DNA of 60,000 nt from Lineus longissimus (lineage: Eukaryota; Nemertea; Pilidiophora; Heteronemertea; Lineidae), in NCBI RefSeq assembly GCF_910592395.1, contig NC_088309.1, positions 3,290,501-3,350,500 on the forward strand. Direction: 5' to 3'. A model generated the notes under the pieces. The model did not search any database. It was not told where the DNA came from and saw only the letters and a list, made by a program, of their open reading frames with translations. Of this stretch, positions 24,601-34,100 are shown piece after piece; position 1 is the stretch's first letter; each line of letters begins with the position of its first letter. Both the position numbers and the translations under genes were made by a program.

Positions 24601-27600
24601 CGGCAGTCCTGTGTATTACATAACTGCTGCTGACTAGGCAACCCGGCACATTGCCGTCCGCTCCCAGACTTCGGTGGACTGTCACACTTCCGTTCCCGTG
24701 TTTGCACCCCTTTCCCACAGGTAACTGGGCAGAGTGTCCACGCACCCCAGTTGCCCCAGTTACCATCAACTGAAAGAGTAGGATGTGGGTACGTAAACGG
24801 GCAGGTTCGAATGGGATGAGGAGTGTTAACTCATTGCATTTGTACTGGTACTTGAATTCTATCTTCACCACATGTGACAATACCACGAAGCGAGAACAGA
24901 TTAATTTCTTCATTTCATTTCATGTCCTGTGGTGTTAAAGGGACAATATAGGCAGCAGCTGGGCAGGCAAGATATAGTTACACAAAGTTGTCTCTCATAT
25001 CTCTCAGTAAGTCGAAATGATTCACGCCTGTATGAGGAATATATTCATATTGAGTGCGGAATATGACATGACCCTTGGCCCTTACAGTGTGTATAAGTCA
25101 CCTGAAGATGGCCAAATTAGCCCCTCTGCTCCTGCCTATAGTCCCCCTTTAAGGTGTGTTGGCAGAGAAAGAGCGTGTATACCGTAATGCCTTTTGTAGA
25201 TAAGATTTATTTCAAACTTTCCGTTTGACAAAAATGACACTGCACTGAGAATAGCAAACTTTGTTGACTAGAAACTACAAGAAACCTATTTTATCCAATG
25301 CAGCCAGAAAAATCTCTCACACAAAGAGCTAGAACCCCAGCAACATAAAAAATATCAACAGCATACTTGAGATTTGCCCTACCAGAACAATCTTGAGTTA
25401 GAGTAATACATAACTACCCCAGTCAGCCCAGTTACCATCAACTGAAAAAGGATGTCGTTGGTAACGTAACGTACAGGTTCACATGTGTTGCTGAGTTTCG
25501 TCTCTATAAAATCTATCAAAAATAGATTAGGACGTCATCCATTTTGGAATTTATGTTAAAGCTAGTGACAGTTCGTTTCACCTATTTGGCAATTTCTGTG
25601 GCTTAAGAATATTCAAGTCATCTTGTAATGCTTATGGGTGTGTGTATATTTAAGCAAAGAAAGATGTTCCCATTAAAACAAAATGATAGCATTGAATATA
25701 AGATTGATTTCACTGCCAGTTTGATTGTTCTTAGCTATTGTCATCCATGGGAACTACACCTCCTTCTTTCACGTCCTCATTCTCGTATACCAAATCTTTC
25801 CGAGACCAACAAGCGTGACATCAAGAAGTCCCAGTGAACGACTTCTCCAACTCATGCATCCAGAAATTGCAGACAAACAGACAAACAAGGCAAAAACCTT
25901 AAATACACCAACAACAATTAGCATGCTATGTGAATTGATTTCACTGCCAGTTTGATTGTTCTTAGCTATTGGCATCCATGGGAACTACACCTCCTTCTTT
26001 CACGTCCTCATTCTCGTATACCAAAACCTTTCCGAGACCAACAAGCTTGACGTAAAGAAGTACCAGTGAACCTCTCCAACTCATGCAACCAGCAATTGCA
26101 GACAAACAGACTAACAAGTCAAAAACCTTAGATACACCAACAATAATTAGCATGCTTTGAATTGTCTCCTACCAGAGCAATCTTGAATATTACATAACTG
26201 CTGCTGACTAGGCAGCCCGGCACATTGCCGTCCGCTCCCAGACTTCGGTGGACTGTCACACTTCCGTTCTCGTGTTTGCACCCCTTTCCCACAGGTAACT
26301 GGGCAGGAAGTCCACGGACCCCAGTCGCCCCAGTTACCATCAACTGAAAGAGGATGATGTTGGTACGTTATCGGTCTGGTTCGAATGGGATGAGGAGTGT
26401 TAACTTAAAGCATTATTTGTACTGGTACTTGAATTCTATCTTCCTCTTCCTTTCACTTCAGGTGACAATTCCAAAAAGCGAGAACAGATTAATGTCTTCA
26501 TTTCATTTCATGTGGTGTGGAGTTTCCGTTTATCAATCATCCATCACTCCATAAGACTATAAATGTCATTGCACTGAGAATAGCAAACTTTGTCGCCCAG
26601 AAACTACAAGAATCCTATTATCCAATGTAGCAAGAAAAACCCCTCACAAAAAGACAACACCAGCAACATCAAATACATCAACAACATGCTTGAGATTTCC
26701 CCTACCAGAACAATCATGAGCTAGTGTAATACATAACTACCCCAGTCAGCCCAGTTACCATCAACTGAAAAGGGATGTCGTGGGTAACGTAACGAACATG
26801 TTCACATGAGCTGCTGAGTTTAGTCTCTAAGTCTTTATAAAATCTATCAAAAATAGATTAGGACGTCATCCATTTTGGAATTTATGTTAAAGTTAGTGAC
26901 AGTTCGTTTCAGCTATTTGGCAGTTTCCATGGCTTAAGAATATATTCAAGTAATCTTGTAATGCTTATGGGCTTGTGTATATTCAAGCAAAGAAAGATGT
27001 TTCCATTAAAACAAAATGATAGCATTGAATATAAGATTGATTTCACTGCCAGTTTATGTTAAAGTTAGTGACAGTTCGTTTCGCCTATTTGGCAGTTTCT
27101 GTGGCTTAAGAATATATAAGTAATCTTGTACTGTTTATGGGGTTGTCAATATTAGGTAGAGGAAGACGTTTCCATTAACTAATATGAAAGCATTGAATAT
27201 AAGATTGATTTCACTGCAAGTTTGATTGCTCTTAGCTATTCGCATCTGTGGGAACTACACCTCCTTCTTTCACGTCCTCATTCTCGTATACCAAAACCTT
27301 TCCGAGACCAACAAGCTTGATGTAAAGAAGTACCAGTGAACCTCTCCAACTCATGCAACCAGCAATTGCAGACAAACAGACTCACAAGTCAAAAACCTTA
27401 GATACACCAACAATAATTAGCATGCTTTGAATTGTCTCCTACCAGAGCAATCTTGAATATTACATAACTGCTGCTGACTAGGCAGCCCGGCACATTGCCG
27501 TCCGCTCCCAGACTTCGGTGGACTGTCACACTTCCGTTCCCGTGTTTGCACCCCTTTCCCACAGGTAACTGGGCAGAGTGTCCACGCACCCCAGTTGCCC

Positions 27601-30600
27601 CAGTTACCATCAACTGAAAGAGGATGACGTGGGTATGTAAGTGTCTGGCTCGAATGAGTTGAGGAGTGATAATCTTCCTTTGTCTTCCATAACATGTGAT
27701 CAGCGAGAACAGATTCGAGTCTACATTTCATTATCTCATTTTAATGTTGCGTGGTGAAGGTAGTGCGTGGCAGGGAAAGAGCTTTCCATAGAGCAAGAGA
27801 AGATCTATTTCAGACTTTCCTTTTTTCAATCCATCACTCCCTTAAAATTCCGCAACATGCTTTAGATTAGGGTTGAATTATTTTGCGCTACAGACTACAC
27901 AGTACAATAGCAATTGCTTCTGCTTAAACCCATACCATTGCAAGGAAAATCGTTACAGAATTGCTGTTGGCTGCCGAGACCTGGACATATTCGACCCCCG
28001 CCTGCAGGGGTCGGGTTATCACATGACCGTGCCCGGCTCTGAATCCCTTTTCCACACGTCAGAGAACAGCTTTGCCAGGCATCCCAGTCACCCCAGTTGC
28101 CATCGACAGGAACTGAAATTGGTCAAAACTAGTTATTTATAGCGAGTAAGACAGGAGTGGAAGAATTGGATCTCTCCTCTTGAAACAATCACTCCTTTTC
28201 ATTTGCAAGTTTTCTTTCAACAATTTGAAACGTCAGGCACTGACCAATCAAAAGACACATGTCATGCTTATTTCTTTCTGCCATACATTGTATTCATGAT
28301 GAGAACAGGGCCTCAGATTTGCCAGTACCTGAGCGGAAATCCAAAATACCTGTTTGGGGAATAGTTGACAAAGTGTGAATGAGTGAGGAGGAGCGGTCCG
28401 AAGGCTAGGAGTGTGTAAACTGTTGGCCTAAACCACTACACGCTGTAACATTGAGATCAAGTTTTGTCGTAGAAGAAGAAGTTCCAACTGGAAACAAAAC
28501 CATCCTCCCACTGATCAATACTTTATTTCTGAAATACAACTAAATGGTAGGGCATCTTTTCGTTTTCTCCACTTTTCACTATTTGGGAGCAGATTTGAAT
28601 TACAAAGGCTGATTGGAGTACGCTTAAAACAGAGTTCACATATACTGCTAAGCCCTACATCTAAAGTTAAAAGGTGCAGTGTTTTAATATGTCAATCCTA
28701 CAAAGAGCAAACTTGTTAAAGCAATCATAAAACGATCCACGGAAAGTAAAAAAATCCTCCAACCAGCTGCACATAAAGTAATCTTACCCGCCGGACATGC
28801 GTTGGTGGCTGTGCATGGCTGTTGCTGATTAGGCAAACCCGCACAGGAACGCCCGCTACCAGTAGGAGCGGGATTGTCACATATGCGGGTCCTGGATCGA
28901 ATGCCAGTGCCAGCACATGTCACTGAGCATGAAGTCCAAGCACCCCACAGTCCCCAGTTGCCATCCACTGAAAGAAGCATTGCAATGTGCATCATTTCAT
29001 AAGTCAAAAATAATATCACCTATTATCAAGTAAGAATCTGTCTTTATCACTCTTGCTATTTTGGAACAATAACTGATGAACTTGATGATAATGATATGGT
29101 GAATCGAGATAGGCTATAATGAAGCACTCATATAACATGGTCTATTCACGAAACGAGGATTGGACTCAATGATAACTTGTTTTATTTACAACACGATTAT
29201 TGATGCATTCAATGATAATATAGTAGTTATGAAACCATGGTTTTGCACGATGATTGATGCACTGCATTGAAATAGGAATTCTTATTAAGGAAAATTTGAA
29301 TTGCTTGTCAAGGTAGAAATAAAAAACTGCAGCGTTGAGCAAGTGATTTGGGCAAAAAGATTAAAATGCATCACGTTACAGTATTAAAACTGTATATATA
29401 AGAGACGGTATGGGACGAACAACAACAGGGAATGTAAACATCGGCAGACAACAAAATGTTCTTTTCATTTTGGATGATGTGGGAAGTTGGATAACAACCC
29501 AACATTCATAATGTTGTCTGAAGTCATTTAAAGAATAAACAATTGCGACTGGGAGGGGGGCATTTGGACACAGACGCACACTTATTAGTTCTAACAGCTG
29601 AAAAGGATTAGTTCAATCTCACATGATTACTTGCAGGGTTGTCTTGCCAGAAATGATAAAAAGTAAAAAGGGTTACAATCAAACATGCAAAGGATGGCTC
29701 GGAGGGTGACATGTATAAATGTATCTGAACATGACATTGAAAAAGGGGATGCTATTCAACACTTAGATAAAACGCCTACCAAGCTGGCAAGGACCATCAT
29801 TACAAAACCTCTGCTGTGTGTCCAGTCCGGCACAATTCCTGCCTTCACCACTAGGAGTGGGATTGTTGCAATGTCGAGATCGGGTCTGCACGCCCAAGCC
29901 ACAGTTGGCAGTGCACGTGTTCCAGGGACCCCATATACCCCAGTTTCCGTCCACTGAGACCACGGCACGTTTTATCAAAATTACTTTTCCTAAACACAAG
30001 TATGGGTTCGGTTATTGATGGCTCATATGAATGAGGAAAGCTTATATCAATAGTTTTTATATCAAAACCCAATAATCAAGCATTTTGCTCTGTATCTAGA
30101 ACTGTTTCTGTACAGGCAGACGAAAAAGCTTTTGTATTTTCAGAATTCTTACTACGATCAAGTTGTGAAGTTGAGTGATTGTTATTAGTTTTAAGAAAGT
30201 TTGCGGTCCCCTAATTGCTGATGGTATTCAGCATCTTACAGACTCATCTAGAATTCTGATCATACCTACAATCAGTAAGATTACTTCTTATCATGTACAG
30301 TTGCACTTGTCTCAAGACTTACTTCTTGTAAATGAAAAGATAGACACATCCGGTACTTACCTGCTGGACAGTTGATTGTTGGTACAGGGCAAGCCTGCGA
30401 ACTTGCCCCAGCGCAAGTGATCCCACCATTTGATGGTGAAGGGTTACTGCAGGTGCGAGTTCTTGACCCTGCACCACACGTCTGTGTACAGGCTGACCAT
30501 GTAGACCAGGCACCATTTACTGAAAATGTATTACAAACTCGATGAATTGATGTGCAAATGTGGTATAGATATACAAATGTATTACACCATATCGATGATA

Positions 30601-33530
30601 TTTGTCAACTCAACAAATTAAGTTAGTTGTAAGTTTCAGAACTTAGTTCACAATTATTAGCTTCTTTGCACAATATTCACATCCATGTCAGCCTAAAGTC
30701 GATGTAAAGCCCCAGAACTTGGCAAATAACAATTATATTTTGATGGCAATAATTTAAGCTTTTACTACATGTGAAGAATTTCATTGAAAACGAGACATAT
30801 CTGGCTTAAAGTAGTGGATGATTTTGGACATGGTTTACTGTTTCCTTGGAAGGACTTGAATTTAAGGGCCTGACCAGTCTTTATGGGTTAATATGGTAGA
30901 TAAAGGAGGTTTGGTATTTTCTTTAAAAAACTTGCGCAAAGCAGAACGGTTGTCAATTGTGATTTGGACTGTATTATTATTAGTGACCTAGGTTCGCCTG
31001 AGCTTAAAACATGTGAAAGGTCAAACGTTCGAAGGTCACACAAAACTAGGTCACTAGGCCAATATGTTCTAGAGTCACCCACATACTACTGTGTACCGTG
31101 TAAACTATGTAGACTACGGCATCTAAGTAATAACATTTCCCCACAAACAACAACTACTGAGTAACTGACATATACTAGCATGTCTCTAACAACGACATAA
31201 TTATCTATTAGTAGTTTTTTTCCGCTAAGAACTCTGGTGGAAAATGATTGATGGGTGCTCAAAGCGAAAGCATAGACAAAAATTGTAATTTTATCGAAGA
31301 ATGATGAGTTAGGCCATGCAGGAAACACTTATGACTTCAAGAGATTGTGAAGTATTTCTAACCCAAGGAGAAGCCTTTCAAGGTTTATACAGAATAAAAA
31401 CCACTCATGTCATCGCGCAAGTAAAGCAATTACCCTTGCACTGGACAAGGAGCATGCAACAAAACGGATTTAGAATGGAGTATGGATACGTTATATAAAT
31501 AAGACAGAAAACAACTGGCATGATACAGGTGTAATAGCAATGCGTGAAGCCGTTTAAGACCAAGCTGGACCAGGCCTGCAGTAGATGTGATAAACAAATA
31601 AAGGACTTCGAATCTTTAAGGATTGTACATTTTCCTACCAATGTTCGGTAAACAGTTGTCACCCACACATACGCCTGAAAGTGTTGTTAGACCATTTAAA
31701 GTCACCATAGAGACCCGGCGTCATCCTCATCAAGTTGGGTTGGTCTACCAAAGAGCACATAGAGTTGTAACCTGGTTAAATGTCGGACATGGATATGTAC
31801 GTGTGGTTGTTTGAACTTCAAGAAAACCTACCAACCAAGTTTGATTTCTCAAAAGTTTTCAATGTGTATTTCTCCAGCAAGGTTGCCAAAGCATTTGTCT
31901 AAGCATTTCTCAAGCTGCGCCAAGTGTTTAAATACATGTACTAGTAGTTGCTACTAAAAATCAGTCAAGGAATAATTTGAAATATTTTACCTCGACCCCG
32001 TTGATTTCGCTATACCAGGTTGTTGCAATATAATTAGTACTCCGCCTTTTGATATTTGTTGGAGTTAAGAAAGACCCTGACTCAAACGATGCGTTCAGTT
32101 GTGCTCAAGGGATTTTGGTGTAATACACTGATCTACGTGGTTACATTCTGTGAGCAAGCCTCTCAATAGCAGAAGCAGAATGGAGAATAATGCAATAGTA
32201 TTGTTTTTCTTACCAACATAGGGCGGATGGAGATACTGGCTGCTAACGAGATATTTCAGAACGCATCCACAGCTAACTGTTGTAAGAGGAGTCCTTCCCT
32301 GCAGATCTTCCACATCCACCTGGAAATGATATTTTATAAATGTGAAAGAAGTGATCAGTAAAGCGCCCAATGATGCCTTGGTTAAATGGCGATGAAACGC
32401 TCTCCAAATCACCAATGTTGGTTTTGGCCTAATTGACTTAGAGAGTGAAAATTTACCTCTCTGTTTTTTAAGTGCATTAGCAGTCTAAGGTCAATATGTA
32501 TGATGCCACATACAGAATGAAATCATTTTTTCGACGGCTACAATCTTCTTGAGGCACATCTCACATAAGTGAGTTTCACGCACAAGTCCAGTGGCCGTGG
32601 GTAACATGGTGTATCAAAAAGGCCTTGTGCGTCTTGTGAAGATAAGCCTATATATATTTGACTAGATAAATATGTGCATATACCTTATTTAGCAACCACT
32701 GCTGCCCATCGCTCTGGCCTTGTAAATTAATTCTCATCATTAGCGAGTTGATTCTAGGACCGTAGTCATCTTGGGTGAATATAAACTGGTACTGGCTGAA
32801 AGGAGAGATTCTTATCAGTTTCCCGACCGTGTAACTGTTCTTCGGCGACATGCGGGGAAGGAAAAATCACGTAGCAGACTAAAAACGATCAATAACAATG
32901 CCCTTAAAATCAGGAAAATTAAACCTTTACCACTACAGTGGAACCATGCAGGTCCTTATACTTACGTATTTGCTGCAAATCTGGTACCACCAGGATTACT
33001 TATTCTCTTCGTGTTAGCACCGGACAGAACTTTGATACCAGTTTTTGGATCCGTGTACCCAACACCAACGGTTATATCTCGAATAGTCCCTATTGTGCCC
33101 GTGTATATCGTCAGTCTGAGTCCTTGGCTCAAACCTATAAGAGCAATAAAAGAAATATTAAAAGACAAATACGGCTTTCGCTTTTGTAGCACCAACAGTG
33201 CTGTTAACAGTTCCAATCATATCCCTTAATTAAAACGCCACCGTGACGGACGAAAACGATAATAGAACTTAAAGTTTCGATAATTTTCTTACTAAAATTT
33301 GCAAAACTTACACTGCCAGCCAAAAAATTGTGCATGTAGCTCTTTTTTTAACAATCAAAGAGTGTCATCGACATAAGATTGTTGAAGAACTGTTCTGTTT
33401 GTAAAGTATCATTACTTAGTGGAGGAATTTATGGTATATACATGTATATATATATAGTTGTCTTACCTCTGCCTAATACCATAAATAATAGCACCAACGT
33501 GATAAGAAGAGTCCTCGTGAACGCTGCCAT
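6298..33530 (-). CDS. Large modular membrane protein: PLAT-like, TSP1, EGF, mucin, LDLa, TM
   Basis: Joining exons by their splice sites gives one open frame of about 2,140 aa. Order: signal peptide 33467-33530; N-terminal domain 32966-33134, 32684-32795, 32214-32319; seven TSP1 exons (30361-24596); eighteen EGF exons (21326-11244); TSP1 10625-10801; mucin 8445-10229; LDLa 7841-7993; membrane exon with tail 6298-6641. From 32214 on, every junction is phase 1. The total is 6,423 nt, divisible by three. The layout implies a type I cell-surface protein with a long adhesive or ligand-binding ectodomain and a mucin stalk. I do not recognise a named orthologue; the module set recalls exon-shuffled receptors of invertebrates. 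An alternative last exon (7426-7511) would give about 2,054 aa with no tail. The order is inferred from the genome, without transcripts. Confidence 0.82.
7426..7511 (-). CDS. Alternative terminal exon: transmembrane segment, no tail
   Basis: The minus strand has acceptor TTTCAG and then, in phase 1, [27 protein letters not shown] and TGA. It has the same entry phase as 6298-6641 and the same position after the LDLa exon, so the two are mutually exclusive ends. This end has no basic stop-transfer run and no cytoplasmic tail, so the product would be membrane-anchored without signalling residues, or might be processed like a GPI precursor. No consensus poly(A) signal was identified close by. Confidence 0.6.
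7841..7993 (-). CDS. LDL-receptor class A exon
   Basis: A 153-nt, phase 1-1 exon. The translation runs [17 protein letters not shown], then [13 protein letters not shown] and VNGYDELNC: six cysteines in the LDLa spacing with the acidic calcium cluster CDGKQDC..YDE. One aspartate of the usual DGSDE box is replaced (NGYDE). Such modules fold around calcium and bind ligands. It sits between the mucin stalk and the membrane segment. Confidence 0.9.
8445..10229 (-). CDS. Mucin-like Ser/Thr/Pro-rich stalk exon
   Basis: A single 1,785-nt exon (595 aa), phase 1 at both ends (acceptor TTTTTCAG before 10229; donor GGAG|GTATAA at 8445). It is almost free of cysteine and dominated by Thr, Ser, Pro and Ile, with short repeats such as TSxQTSxxT in the first part and a 15-aa tandem repeat in the last third. 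This composition predicts dense O-glycosylation and an extended stalk holding the TSP1/EGF head away from the membrane. The open frame continues past both splice sites, so the exon ends rest on the splice signals and on phase agreement with its neighbours. Confidence 0.85.
8645..9229 (-). repeat. Minisatellite coding for thirteen 15-aa mucin repeats
   Basis: Thirteen copies of a 45-bp unit in frame, consensus [15 protein letters not shown]. The four copies nearest 8645 are the most alike, the others carry changes such as PET, PEP or EGS, so the array grew most recently at the C-terminal side. Copy number is likely to vary between alleles. Confidence 0.9.
10625..10801 (-). CDS. Thrombospondin type 1 repeat exon, membrane-proximal
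   Basis: A 177-nt, phase 1-1 exon reading [34 protein letters not shown] and so on, ending [10 protein letters not shown]. It has the W-x2-W pair (the C-mannosylation pattern), the CSVTCG core and six cysteines. It is separated from the other seven TSP1 exons by all eighteen EGF exons, so the modules were arranged by at least two shuffling or duplication events. Confidence 0.9.
11244..21326 (-). CDS. Eighteen EGF exons of the modular receptor
   Basis: Exons in protein order: 21204-21326, 20159-20281, 19781-19918, 19347-19472, 18865-18993, 18363-18485, 17832-17960, 17352-17480, 16871-16999, 16391-16519, 15910-16038, 15431-15559, 14781-14909, 14279-14401, 13748-13876, 13268-13396, 12788-12916 and 11244-11375. 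All lengths are multiples of three (123-138 nt) and all are phase 1-1. Most start DIDEC or VDEC (18363 and 14279 start RDEC; 18865 and 14781 start DFDEC; 19781 starts TDEC), have six cysteines and a CKSGFxGDGxTC end: calcium-binding EGF type. The exon at 11244 has a weak donor (AAAG|GTTCGT) chosen because it keeps phase. Exons from 12788 to 17960 are nearly identical to each other. Confidence 0.85.
12788..13876 (-). repeat. 480-bp tandem EGF units, first cluster
   Basis: Three EGF exons spaced exactly 480 bp (left ends 12788, 13268, 13748), with near-identical introns. The left end of the 12788 unit matches the 14781-type EGF and its flank, while its right end matches the 480-bp unit, so it looks like a crossover product of two unit types. 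Confidence 0.85.
13960..14067 (-). pseudogene. Decayed EGF exon with two stop codons
   Basis: The minus strand keeps an acceptor and DIDECTT, then [13 protein letters not shown], a second TGA, and later PAGSFTCSC. No donor follows. Its duplicate at 18044-18151 carries the same stops, so the decay came before the 4.08-kb duplication. Confidence 0.8.
15263..15375 (-). pseudogene. Broken EGF exon in the left duplication copy
   Basis: It corresponds to the intact exon 19347-19472 but lacks about 15 bp in the middle (the region coding for the NGVC turn), has many substitutions, an altered frame and a degraded acceptor. It is 113 nt instead of 126. Flanking intron sequence is nearly identical between the copies, so this exon has changed much faster than its surroundings. 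Confidence 0.75.
15431..17960 (-). repeat. 480-bp tandem EGF units, second cluster
   Basis: Six EGF exons with left ends 15431, 15910, 16391, 16871, 17352 and 17832 (spacing 479-481 bp). Introns are as similar as exons. Each intron carries the inverted pair GCGACTGTC..GACAGTCGC and a half-EGF relic. Recent amplification or ongoing conversion is the simplest reading. Confidence 0.9.
16178..16354 (-). other. Exon-like 177-nt segment inside the 480-bp unit (seven copies)
   Basis: Each 480-bp intron holds a half EGF ([18 protein letters not shown]) followed by about 40 open codons and a strong donor GCAG|GTAGG; an AACAG acceptor precedes it. The segment is 177 nt, phase 1-1 and open in four copies (13535-13711, 16178-16354, 17139-17315, 17619-17795). 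It is 176 nt, and so frameshifting, in three (13056-13231, 15698-15873, 16659-16834). It may be an optional exon in decay or one being recruited; no transcript evidence is available. Confidence 0.45.
17134..19472 (-). repeat. 4.08-kb tandem duplication, right copy
   Basis: Partner of 13050-15376. It ends in an intact EGF exon (19347-19472), whereas the equivalent exon in the left copy (15263-15375) is broken. Near identity over more than 2 kb, including introns and decayed exons, points to a recent event; two haplotypes joined in assembly is an alternative. Confidence 0.85.
18044..18151 (-). pseudogene. Decayed EGF exon, duplicate copy
   Basis: Same two in-frame TGA codons and the same lost donor as at 13960-14067. 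It sits between the live EGF exons 17832-17960 and 18363-18485. Confidence 0.8.
21797..21842 (+). repeat. Left terminal inverted repeat of the pogo-like element
   Basis: 46 bp, pairs with 23973-24019. Confidence 0.88.
22259..23752 (-). CDS. pogo/Tigger-like transposase, DDE fold with altered first acidic residue
   Basis: An uninterrupted frame of 497 codons. After an Asp run, residues about 55-110 form a psq/CENP-B-like helix-turn-helix ([19 protein letters not shown]), followed by a second DNA-binding half and a DDE domain. The second and third acidic positions are present ([11 protein letters not shown] and [16 protein letters not shown]). The first, normally in an N-x-DET box, reads [16 protein letters not shown]: Asn instead of Asp. 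This copy may therefore be catalytically dead although its reading frame and TIRs are intact. The first 25 residues ([17 protein letters not shown]) look like a signal peptide, unusual for a nuclear protein; translation may really start at the MM before DAGNDDDD. The C-terminus is very acidic. Confidence 0.88.
   Translation of the reverse strand: MKVQIMRNTTLLLLLMLSLFVMCQSMMDAGNDDDDDDDDADQQNGAAAVGLPRRCNSYTVEARLRHALDCQTAIEHGRILNVNEYARRYRLSPTTLRRWIQNIDEMTDQVEENAERRRVRTDHDGCWPEVENIVHQHFQERRNIALPVSRSDIVNDATIEFQNWWGQLPHNELEDIAARRPERSQFSASVGWVTNFMKRKKIVFRRKTKDSTTVPADAPQRVREFQTGVRQTVADNHVHTLLNFNETFAQLDFPPMYTAETRGTVDVNVKTSRGNAKLGCTVGLTVGSNGEKPPAHVVFRQPGFVRQIRDLNNIPDNVRVTSSRSGWENGETLQHWLDNVLFPYIGDFDFNDILLLLDRFRPHQAEDFCYPMVEAGILLDNIPARCTSLAQPLDLTIMRGFKAIMRKYWKLWKCDATEADGNCRKITLQDVLGIISRAWNDVAPESAAKSFQVAGLTPQPDGHYRDDVADDLLLGENELSDSDNDDDNLNFDDNLEL
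23973..24019 (-). repeat. Right terminal inverted repeat of the pogo-like element
   Basis: 47 bp, one extra T relative to the left copy. Confidence 0.88.
24596..30519 (-). CDS. Seven TSP1 exons of the modular receptor
   Basis: Exons in protein order: 30361-30519, 29780-29953, 28788-28967, 27936-28112, 27443-27613, 26173-26343 and 24596-24769. Each is phase 1-1 and 159-180 nt. The typical start is VDGNWGxWGxW, then C(S/P)VTCGKGxQxRxR, CDxPxPxxGGRxC and a closing Cys-Cys pair. The Trp triplet is the C-mannosylation pattern and the C-S/T-x2-C-G box an O-fucosylation site, both known in TSP1 domains of secreted and surface proteins. The exons at 24596, 26173 and 27443 are almost identical, the products of recent duplication; the exon at 30361 is the shortest and most diverged. 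Confidence 0.9.
25241..26343 (-). repeat. TSP1-containing segmental repeat, copy 1
   Basis: It holds the deleted exon 25383-25441 and the live TSP1 exon 26173-26343, and is homologous to 26568-27613. The intron motif TTCACGTCCTCATTCTCGTA occurs three times in this region (near 25770, 26000 and 27270), showing a further internal duplication. Confidence 0.8.
25383..25441 (-). pseudogene. Internally deleted TSP1 exon with intact splice sites
   Basis: The first 25-30 nt (DGNWADWG) and the last 30 nt of a TSP1 exon are fused, leaving 59 nt; about 112 nt are lost, not a multiple of three. Acceptor and donor are kept, so inclusion would shift the frame. Confidence 0.7.
26568..27613 (-). repeat. TSP1-containing segmental repeat, copy 2
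   Basis: Holds deleted exon 26706-26764 and live exon 27443-27613. Live exons of the two copies differ at only a few bases. Confidence 0.8.
26706..26764 (-). pseudogene. Internally deleted TSP1 exon, second copy
   Basis: Same 59-nt deletion product as at 25383-25441, with the same ends. The deletion came before the duplication that spread it. Confidence 0.7.
30520..32213 (-). other. Intron between N-terminal domain and first TSP1 exon
   Basis: About 1.7 kb of AT-rich sequence. No open frame here shows a recognisable domain or matching splice sites. Confidence 0.6.
32214..33134 (-). CDS. N-terminal PLAT/LH2-like domain, three exons
   Basis: Exons 32966-33134 (phase 1 to 2), 32684-32795 (2 to 0) and 32214-32319 (0 to 1) join in one frame after the signal peptide. 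The product starts [20 protein letters not shown] and has an FAANTQYQFIF segment, then [12 protein letters not shown], then [15 protein letters not shown]. The beta-rich pattern and the W-LL-x-V-x-V-E-DL box near the end resemble a PLAT/LH2 domain (lipid or protein binding beta-sandwich), but this rests on eye comparison only. A discoidin domain was considered and fits less well. Non-symmetric intron phases inside the domain show it is an old unit, unlike the 1-1 modules after it. Confidence 0.6.
33467..33530 (-). CDS. First coding exon: signal peptide
   Basis: Reads [20 protein letters not shown] then RG at a phase 1 donor (GCAGAG|GTAAGAC): a short positive n-region, a hydrophobic core of about 12 residues and small residues at the expected cleavage site. 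This fixes the start of the receptor gene and its secretory route. Confidence 0.85.
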
Positions 33531-33549
33531 TGTGATGGAGAAGTCTCTG

Positions 33550-33555
33550 TTTATA
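33550..33555 (-). promoter_or_regulatory. TATA-like box upstream of the receptor start codon
   Basis: TATAAA on the minus strand about 20 nt before the ATG. It would place the transcription start almost at the ATG, giving a very short leader; a 5' UTR exon further upstream is equally possible. Confidence 0.25.
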
Positions 33556-33789
33556 AACGTTATATTTGATAACATGTAAGTTTCAATTCATGGAAATCTC
33601 GTTCCAAACGATGATGTCTTTTCTTTACCATTATGCATAACCTAAAACGAAAGCAAGCAGGGAAATTGTGACCCATTGGAAACACATTGCCTCGCCAGTC
33701 ATCGCTGAAAGCAGCAACGTCGACTAGAACTAACTTGACGGTTCCTGGACCAACTTCGACAAGACTGCGCAGTGCATGTGGAAACACAT

Positions 33790-34100
33790 TGACGATCGAT
33801 TATTGAAATAAGGACGATGGACACGATCATGACGAATGACGATGCAGATGACGATGATGAAAACATGATATGACATTCGAACCTTTTCCACTCCATCAAG
33901 TTGGGGCTTGAGCCCGGGCTTTATACATTGTAGTTGAGTGTCCCCATACAGTGTGGAACCTTGTGATATTGATGACGATGTAACGACGACGATGATGACG
34001 ATGACGACGATTGACGGAGACAAAGACAATGATGATGACAAGACGATGCCCGGACGATGATGTGGCGACGACGAGCCGGTTTCGATCGTGATAAATATCA
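33790..34100. repeat. GAC/GAT-rich low-complexity DNA
   Basis: Imperfect trinucleotide runs of gac, gat and acg on the plus strand, densest around 33820-33860 and 33965-34075. Located just upstream of the receptor gene. Confidence 0.7.

Noticed and set aside
24800-24815. tRNA-like B box (GGTTCGAATGG) in the TSP1 introns
   Set aside because: No A box at the right distance and no cloverleaf; it recurs only because the intron is duplicated.
32214-33134. Discoidin (F5/8 type C) domain
   Set aside because: Lacks the discoidin start and end cysteines and typical motifs; the WLL-V-V-EDL ending fits PLAT better.
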